Below, in pieces: positions 55,720-64,000 of a DNA stretch of 64,000 nucleotides. A model generated the notes under the pieces. It saw only the letters and a program-made list of their open reading frames with translations. It made no database searches and was not told the origin of the DNA. Source of the DNA: Numida meleagris (Eukaryota; Chordata; Aves; Galliformes; Numididae); assembly GCF_002078875.1 (NCBI RefSeq), contig NC_034411.1:53972486-54036485 (forward strand), given 5' to 3'. Within the stretch, counting starts at the first letter, position 1, and each line of letters opens with the position of its first letter. Made by a program: the position numbers and the translations under genes.

Positions 55720-56097
55720 TCATATAGTACTCTTCATGTTGGATGCTTCCAACATTCCAATTTGAGGCTGAAAATATTCAGCAAGATTTGTGGTGTCACT
55801 GAGTGGTACACATGAATTGAGAATGACTGGACGGTTCAAATCAACCAGGTGGGTAGACCTGTTTGTCACAGGGAATCCCCAGATAAGAGATCCACCAATA
55901 ACACAGGCAGCATCTTTCCAATCCTGCAGTGGCTCCTGCTTTGCTACAGAGGGCAGGCTAGGAAAAGTAAGGGACTTAGAAAGAAACGCCAAATAGCACA
56001 GACAGTGGAGTGCATAGCTCCTCTCTGCCATCTTTCCATTGGAGCAAGTCAGAACAATAAATGCGGGGACTAAGCAAAAGCTGAACTCAGAAATCAT
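55720..56097 (-). other. Unexplained 125-codon intronic reading frame
   Basis: The longest open frame in the 5' intron, on the gene's own strand. It includes FPSLPSVAKQEPLQDWKDAA and CVIGGSLIWGFPVTNRSTHL. I recognise no family. No strong splice pair is obvious. It may be a remnant of an old element, or chance. Confidence 0.25.
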
Positions 56098-59000
56098 TAT
56101 CTGTTTCCTACTGCTTATACACTGTAGAATTCAGATACAAAGGAATACTGAGTCCAACTGATAAAGTCTTTGCTTTACCTAAAACCCGGCTGGAAGGAAC
56201 CTGAGGAAGCATGTATGTGCTTGTATTTGCTAATTAGAAAGAGGTAAACATTCAGTGAAACAATATTTTCTCAAGGGTTGTAGGGAAAATACCTGCACCT
56301 CTAAACATACCAAATAAAAATATTTGTGTTCTCTATCATAGTTTATTCTAATTCCCTAAGGGACATAAAAATTTTGTTTGTTTTGATGGCAGATCTCATC
56401 TGCGCTCATCAGGGATCCTACTCATTTTAAAAGAAAAAGGAAACAATCATTGTGGTAACTCGTACCACTGCACTAGCAAGGATTTTTAAGAGCTGGGATA
56501 GACTTATGGGGAGCGAACTGCAAGTACCAACAACAGCAGAGTTCAACCCTAATCTATGAAAAAACATTTTCAGGATGTTTTAAATGAACAGCAGGTCTAC
56601 TGTTATCCAAATTTACAGAGAGAACAGAAAATATGATTTCTGATACAGTTTATACCACACAGAACATGACTGATTGACCATTTTCCTCTAGTCGTAAGCT
56701 GAAATCGGAAGGGTTTAGAGTCATTAAATGCTTTTCCCAGTGTGTATTTTGTCTAAATTAGAGCTCTTTACTTGCAGCAGAGATGGACTAAGATGAATTA
56801 ATCAGCTTATACCCTGCATGCTGGAAAGTTTGCTGAGAAAAACTACATCGGGGAAACAACCTGTTTTCTTCTGTTTGGGATGTTAACTTAAGGAGGGTTT
56901 AGTAAAACTTAAATGTTTTGACTGACTTTAAATACCAGTTCAGTTCAGTCTTACTGCAACCTTGACAGGTGGGCTTACAAAGACTTCCAAGAACAGCCAC
57001 ACCTCATGGCACTGGAAGCCTCACATAGCACAAAAGAAACCATGGTATGAGTTGGGCAGAACATTTGTTCAAACAAAAAAACTCCCCCCATAAATGGTAA
57101 AAACTGAGAAGGAACTCATCTCTAAGGCTTTACATACACAAATTTCACTCGGAGTCTAACAAGAAACATTTAAAGAACCCCCTTTCTGTGGTCAGGGCTG
57201 AAATATGGCAATACTAGTAAGCCTTCATTTTCAGAAAGAACAGTTAGCACACATGTTGGGAGGAAAGAGATGGTATGTAGAAACTGTAAGGACATGTATA
57301 CAATCCTTATATTGCTCCATGGGCATTAGCTCTCCCCTACATTAACAATATAATCTCAGAAAACATTCTGTACATAACAGCGTGTGCTGTGCAGGAGGAT
57401 GAATTGTTTCTGTCCACCTTCTCTAACCTGAATCAACAGTCCAGTGGCTTGCTACGCAATGTACCAAAATATTACTCATGCAGAAATGCTCACTTAGTAG
57501 ATCTGCACGTATGTTTTTCTACAGCCAAAGTTCCTCTACAACTCAAGACTTTCAGACTAAAATCTGACTGGAAAAAAAGGGAGACAAACGACCAGTAGCA
57601 CCTGGATAACACCATATATCCAGAGGCATAATAAATCCTTTACTTGGAAGTATTAGGAAAAATAAACACAAAGCTAACAGGGCATATTGTGGCACTTCTG
57701 CTGGGAAGGCATGTTATAGTCTATACATCCCTTTTCAATAAAATTCAGTAGTTTTAGAGTTGCACCAGGTAAGGAATCAGCACAATACTATGTTATTAAG
57801 AACATAAGGACGTTTTCCTATTGCAAAACACAAAGCAAAATAAATATGAGAAGTTGTATGCTACAGCACTGCAAGTTTACTATCATCAGTCAATTTCAAA
57901 AAGTGTGCCTTCTCATGCAAGCCCACCAGCTCTGTACAATTTGCAGCTGTATTTTCATACTAGACATAAAGTAGTATGAGTCCTTAAGACGGTAGCTGTG
58001 ATTTGGACTACTTCAGATTCAGGCAGGATAGACACAGAAGACACAGTCTAGCTAGAGGGGAAACATTAAATGGCTCCAACAACTATACAACTGAGGCACT
58101 TACCTCGGCAATCTTCAATACTGAACTCCCATTCAGCTCAAATGTGGAGGTATATGTTATACAGAGCAAGACCTTGAATCAAAAGAGAGGGAAGAAAGAA
58201 AGAAAACTTAAATTTCATCTGCTATTGCTTCTCTTTCCCTTTTATGCGTTTTCAGCCACCTCTCTTTTCATTCTTAGAGTAGATATCAGAAGCTTTTTAG
58301 CACCATGCTACTGGAATAAAGACGTTGGCAATACCAAGGAGCTTAGCTGCTTCCTCCTGAAAAGCTGCAACTCCTAGCCCCAGAGGTGTAGCCCAATGGA
58401 CTATTTATCAATCTCCTACATCTGACCAAAGAAGGAAAAACAGTTCTGTGATCAATCCCAGCCTTGAAAACCAGTTGATAGCCAAAATCCATTTATACTT
58501 CATCCACAAGCTTTTCACGAACTATAATCAGTCCTTTCATTTATTTCTGTTAGGAAAGGGAGGGAAAAATACAAATTATTACTCAGATGACACAGACACA
58601 TACGTATTATGTGAAACCAGCCATTAATTACTGCTTGACATGGAAAGGATTTCCAAGCCTTGGGTATTTAAAGTAAGTGTAATTGTAGTCACTTGAAAAT
58701 GAACAATAAAAGGTAATACACAGACCCCAGTTCACAAGGGAGTAGGAACTAAAAACCCTGCACCTTGCTTTGAGGGGGAGGCGAAATGTGATGCTATCCA
58801 CCATGGGATAGTGTTGTATGATATTTTCACCACATGGCAATGTCCTTCCTCCCCCCTTCCTCTCTCCCTTATCTCCCTTTCCAATCCCTCCAGCACTATG
58901 GAAGACTGATAGAGTCTGATCTACTGTCCTCTCTCCTTCTACCTGTATGATTTCCCCCCGTGTCAGAAGTTATGCTTTGCTTGGTCTGAAACAGCCTGAG

Positions 59001-60651
59001 TTTCTTAGGATAAGCGTACCAGAAAAATATCGATCACGCTAACAGCAATACGTCAGTCCCTAGAACTTCCTCAGCCACTAGGTACTACTGTTCACTGTTT
59101 CAAAAGGAAACTCAGGGCATCAGACCAGTTAGTATCACTGTTAATTGTTTCTCTCATCTGTTACATGCTTCTCAGTGGAACTAGGTTTTATTTTACTGTC
59201 TGGTTCCTTGACAGCTACTGAGACATGATATCCTAGGGTAATCTCCTTAGCCTAGAACACAAAACAAACAACTTCACCACAGTGCATCTGATCAGACCTT
59301 ACAAAATTGAACAACCCCAAAAAAGGAAGCAAAGTTGCGTATTTGGGGAGATTATTGCCTTCAGGTCCCTGCAGAGTATAATTTTTCTGACTTCACTGTA
59401 TTGCGATTTCCACATTATGTTGGAACAATAGAAAATCAATGTCACAGTTTGAAGAAGCAAGCTGGATCACCTCTCATTTGCAAGCTGTGTCACCTCCGTA
59501 GATCACAATGATCTCTACAACCATCTCAAAGTCTTCAAAAAGAATGACAAAAAAATCCCAGACAACTCTACTGTAGCACTTCTCAAGCAAGCTGCAGCAC
59601 CTGAACCCTCATCATTACTACTTAATCTCTGGGAGAGTTCTCCTTTGTGCAGTTATTTTGCACCATAGGGGAAAAATCCATTACTAGGAAAAAAGCATTT
59701 AATAATTTTAGAGTAATTTGAACTCTATGTACAAGAGAAGCTTTGAGAATTATCTATGTGCTCTTACAGGTACAGACAGAAGTGCCTGCCCACAGATGAG
59801 TGCATCATTTTTCTGCAGAAGGACATAAATAACCTCCTTCACATTTTGGCAGTCAGTATGAAAAGCTTCTACCCACTGAAATGCACGGTATCTTTACAAT
59901 TTTTTATTTTTTACTTTTTCCAGCAGAAGAACTGTATTTCACTACAGGTTATCACACCTTATTCACAATTTATTTGGCTGCATTTTTATAATACTAAGAA
60001 AATAACAGTCAGGGGCCTCATCCTATTCTTAGGAAAGATGGTTTCACTGTAAGAAGTGTTCCAAGAAAAGCATTATGTAATGGCAGCTTTATATAGTTTA
60101 TATATGGTATCTAGCCCTGATTCTCACTCAGTCCTTTGTAAGAAGACGCTGACAAATTTGGACAAACAAAAACACGTAATAAGAAATGAAAAGGACATGC
60201 TACACTTCTGAAGTACAACATTTGTGCCCTACCATCTCATTTTTATATATTTAACATCTAGCTTTAGAGCTAAACAGTTTCTAAGCCAACTTTCTTTACA
60301 GTTTTCAAAAATCAGAGAAACACACAAAGTTATCTGCCAGACTCCTTGCATATTCTTGGCTTACTTCACTTGTCACCATCTTCTCTTACAAATTGTTTCT
60401 AAGATCTGGAAGACAGTCTCTGACCACGCACAAAACTGCCCTCAGCTATGATTTCTATCAGCACTGCTGCAGAGCTCATTTACAGTCTTGGCAATTTTCC
60501 AGGCACTTAACTCATGTTTTCCCATTTCAATGGAACAGGATGACAGCAGTTTTTTTCTGAGATTACTGGATGAAAGATGGGATTAAACAAACAAACAACC
60601 CTTAATCATTCAGATCTACTACAGACACTGATTGTCCAGACAGTATATCCC

Positions 60652-61692
60652 TGTGGTGGGTTAACCTTGGCTGGCCCCCAGGTGCCCACCATGCTGCTCT
60701 CATTCTCCTTCCTCATCATGATGGAGAGAATATGTGATGAAAAACTCATGGCCAAGATAAAGACAGGGAGACTGATCACCAATTATTGTCAATTAATTTA
60801 ATTTATTGCAAATTAGCAACAGAATAGGATAGTGGGAAAAAAAAAATAAAATTCAAACTACCTTCCCTCCTTTCCCCCTGCTCTTCTTCCCAGGCTCAAC
60901 TTTATTCTCAACTCTTCTACTTCCTTCCCCCAAGCAGCGCAGGGGAACAAGGAATGGAGGCTGCAGTTGGTCCATGATGTTCATCTCTGCAGCTCCTTCA
61001 TGGTCACTCTCTGACTCTGCTTCACATGGGGTCCCTCCCACGGGATGCCATCCTTCCTGAACTGATCCCGCGTGGATTTCCCACAGGCCGCAGCTCCCCA
61101 AGCACTGCTCCAACACAGGTCCATACTAAAGGCTCCACCCTTCAGGCACTGTTCCAGCACAGGTCCCCCATGGGCAGCAGCTCCCCCAGCTCTTCCCCAC
61201 CGCGGGCTTCTTTCCACGGGCTGCAGCTCTGGCCCAGGCTGCTTCTGTGGGGGTATCCATGGGCTGTGCCTCCTTCAGGCCACATCCACTGCTGCACCAC
61301 GGGCTCCTGCATGGCTGCACGCGGAGATCTGCTTCGCGTGGAGTGCACGGGCTGCAGGGGACAGCCTGCTCCTCTGTGGGCCTCTCCTCGGCTGCAGGGA
61401 GCTGCTGCTCTGGTCCTGGAGCATCTGTCCTCCTTCTGCACTGACCTTGGGGGCTGTAGGGCTGTTTCCTCACATTTTCTCATTCCTCCCTCTCACAGCT
61501 GCTGTGTAACATTTTTTGCCATTTCTTTAAATATGTTATTAACAAGGCACAACCAGCATCACCACTATCTCAGCTCAGGGCAGCAGCTGGCATGTTTTGG
61601 AATTGGCTCCTACCTGACATGGGGCAGTTGCTGGGCCCCTTCACACAGGGGCCACAGCTGCATTACCCTACAATCAATGCAAATCCAATGCA
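60652..61692 (+). mobile_element. Solo ERV LTR, ~1041 bp, TSD ATCCC
   Basis: Begins TGTGGTGGGTTAACC and ends CCAATGCA (TG...CA). ATCCC directly precedes it (60647-60651) and directly follows it (61693-61697), a perfect 5-bp duplication. The interior has the GC-rich, CCACGGGCTGCAG-like tandem repeats (about 61020-61400) seen in a common family of large avian LTRs. No second LTR or viral gene is present. The many overlapping reading frames here (61026-61754 and others) are by-products of the GC-rich repeats. Confidence 0.9.
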
Positions 61693-64000
61693 ATCCCAAA
61701 GGCTGCTTAACTGCTCATGATACTAATTCAAGCAGTCTATATTTAAAAAGTTAACAAAAGAGACTTTCTTATGCAATGGCATTCTGTTTTCACAACCACT
61801 TGTAGTGGAAGGAAAAAAAATACTACAAAGCATTTCCTAGTACCATCTTCAGTACAAAACAAAGTTGAAAATCAGCTTCTGCTCTGCATTGCTGTGGTGA
61901 AATCTTAATTGGTTTGGACTCTAAAACAACCTTTTGTTTTTAGAGGAGCTTTGATAACCATAGAGATATTTTCAAAATCACACAACCTCTAGGATATTAT
62001 AACTGGCTTGTATTATCTTGCAAATGCCTGGATGAGATTAGATTTCCGTAAATGGCCTACCCATAATGAAAACATTAATTTTAATTACTGTTGAAGCTTT
62101 GCCTGTCATAGAACATGAAATACGATTCCCACTCCCTGGAGTCCCAGGATACCAATTGTAGTACAAGACTGCACACACAGGCAGTTTTCACAATAGGTAA
62201 GAATGAAAAAAAAAAGTGCTTCTAATGGTATACTGAAAGTCAGTAGACACAAAATGACTTAGAGTATTTGAACTGCAATGGAATTTAACTTACGTTACAA
62301 TGTCTATCTGACATTTTAAGGAGATCTCTTATAGAAGGAACATTTCAGATTAGGAGAGTGCTAAGTGTTGCCAGCCATGTTCCCCAAGTGCTTAGTACAT
62401 ATTTGTAGTGAAAGGCAACTGTCACGCTGAAGAGCTTATGGTGGAATCATATGAACTCAACAAGGTGTGAAAGCAAGCAAGCAGTGCCCCCAAGACAGCA
62501 AAGGATAATTTAATAATTTGACGTTTAAAGCAGTCATCCAGCATTTCTGCAAAACAGAACAGCCAATGACTTCGTATTTGGCAGAATAACTAGTAACCTG
62601 ACCATGTTACATTCTTCGGCTTTGAAGGAAAACAAGGCCTGAAGAAATGAAGTGCATTAATGAACTTGTGGACACAGTGTCACCGTGTATCACCATACAA
62701 AACACAGCAAGTTTTTAATTATGAAGAGAAAGGAGACAGTGTCTCCCATGAATTAGTAAACCCATGAAAGGCCTTGCTATCACCAGCAACTGGTGCTCAG
62801 CATTAGGCATGCACCAGGGCTTCAAGCAAAAGGGTTGTATCTGCTATAGAAGAACCTCACAAATTATCAATGGTGACATGCTGAATGCTCCCCGATGGCC
62901 ACGCCCATTAGTTTGCTAGACTAGAACAGAACTACTGCTGAGCACTATTTATGGTGTTATGAAACCAACTGAAACTTCTGCACATTAAGTACAGTTGTAG
63001 GAAGGAAAGAAGTGATTTAAAGCAACTGCTTAATAGACATTTAACTGGCTTTCTTAACAGCTCTGACAGGGGCTTTGTCTTTAGAATGGTAACACTTGAG
63101 AAAAGAGAAGGTTTTTGGAAAAAAAAAAGGGCAGTTAGCACTGTGCTAGGGTTGCATTTCACACTTCACAGGTTACAATATATTTAGGTACACTGCACTA
63201 CTTTATGAACAAGAAGACAGTTAAACTGAGTAAAAAAAAAAAAAAAGAAATGCAAATTGAAAGATGCCAAAGTTCTAATGCTCCTTTTCTCATTGAGAAT
63301 GACATTTTAAAGAGAGATTCCAGTAGATCAGTCATGAAGTGAGTGCTTTTTGGTCTGCTCACTCATGGTGCTAGGAAACTCCCATAAAATAGAAGAGGAA
63401 GTATTATGTATGAGGCAAAAAATGGAAATGAGGAAATGGGAAAGTGTAGAGGGATGAGAAAGACTATCACCATTAGGGAAAAAGAAAAGAAAAAAAAGCA
63501 ATTAACTAGTAAAACCCAGAAGAAAAAGAATTGCAGAAAGGAAGTTTTAGGTGGGGCATCTAAAAACAAAGAAAGAAACTCAAAGCATCGAACTGTTCCA
63601 TGTGTCTGTATAACAAATATTCTTAAGGCAATCATTTTACATACAGATACGTGTAAGTAATTACATGTTTGAGTACTGTTTCCTTGCTACAAATTATGCT
63701 GGTATTAAAAAAAAAAAAAAAGATCACAGAGTAACTGATTAGAAATTGTAAGAAAGGGAAAAGCACAAGAAAGGAAGTTAGGGGCCACCCATTCATAGCA
63801 ACTAACATAAACTGCATGCACGTACAACAGAATTTTGCTATTTTTTTGACATAACATAGAGCTTTTTTTTCCTGCATTACAGTAGTTTGTTTGACCACTT
63901 TGCAAATTACAATGATTGTCCTAATCATTACTTAGACAAATAAAAGAAATATATTACAGCCCCTGCTTCTCAACTGCAATATCTTCCCGCTGAACTCAGT

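Larger units (their letters stand above)
52705..64000. other. 5' ARFGEF3 intron (upstream exons not found)
   Basis: From the acceptor of exon w1 to the window edge. I looked for the human exons preceding VCIETY (for example the stretch ending in ...LKIAE) and did not find them on the minus strand. The region contains a CR1 (53229), a solo LTR (60652), poly-A/T runs and two unexplained minus-strand reading frames (55234-55512 and 55720-56097). The rest shows nothing I can name. Confidence 0.6.

Noticed and set aside
61026..61754. 242-codon plus-strand reading frame and overlapping frames of 113-145 codons.
   Set aside because: They lie within the GC-rich tandem repeats of the solo LTR; stop codons are rare there in all frames.
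52705..64000. Upstream ARFGEF3 exons.
   Set aside because: Searched by eye for the reverse complement of the expected coding stretches and found none; they are presumably beyond 64000.
1..64000. CRISPR arrays, rRNA, tRNA, bacterial operons.
   Set aside because: No regularly spaced repeats, cloverleaf genes or prokaryotic gene organisation seen; sequence is avian nuclear.

Overview
The window looks like vertebrate nuclear DNA from a bird, most likely a galliform (chicken, quail, turkey or a relative). The evidence is several CR1 LINE pieces with the avian 8-bp tail, a decayed mariner that resembles chicken Galluhop, two solo ERV LTRs with 5-bp target-site duplications, and one gene spread over many short exons with consensus splice sites. 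I see no bacterial, plasmid or viral gene content. Family names, human residue positions and published functions are recalled, not searched.

One gene fills most of the window. It is ARFGEF3 (BIG3, formerly KIAA1244), on the minus strand, running from its fifth-or-so coding exon (52704) to the stop codon (10059). I placed 29 consecutive coding exons by splice sites, reading phase and protein match. They sum to 6108 nt (2035 codons plus stop) with compatible phases at all 28 junctions and no stop or frameshift. About 140 N-terminal residues are missing and must lie beyond base 64000. A probable long 3' UTR runs from 10058 to a polyadenylation signal at 4010-4015. Positions 1-4009 are downstream intergenic DNA; in mammals HEBP2 comes next, but no HEBP2 exon is visible.

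Layout by coordinate: 1-4009 intergenic; 4010-10058 3' UTR with a CR1 tail; 10059-52704 the 29 exons and their introns; 52705-64000 5' intron. Mobile elements in the gene are a CR1 in the intron 19835-22644, a solo LTR 23140-23669 whose duplication ends 22 bp from a splice donor, a CR1 scrap at 37403, a mariner at 48223-49530, a CR1 at about 53229-54355 and a solo LTR at 60652-61692. Two ~210-bp stretches (20221 and 28931) are copies of the same unclassified repeat.

Points of interest: a GC-AG intron (donor at 27107), in-frame tandem 3' splice sites 12 nt apart at 12209/12221, conservation of the published PHB2-binding helix and PP1 docking motif, and an intronic block with a full CRE palindrome beside a 31-bp tandem repeat. 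I found no convincing previously undescribed system.
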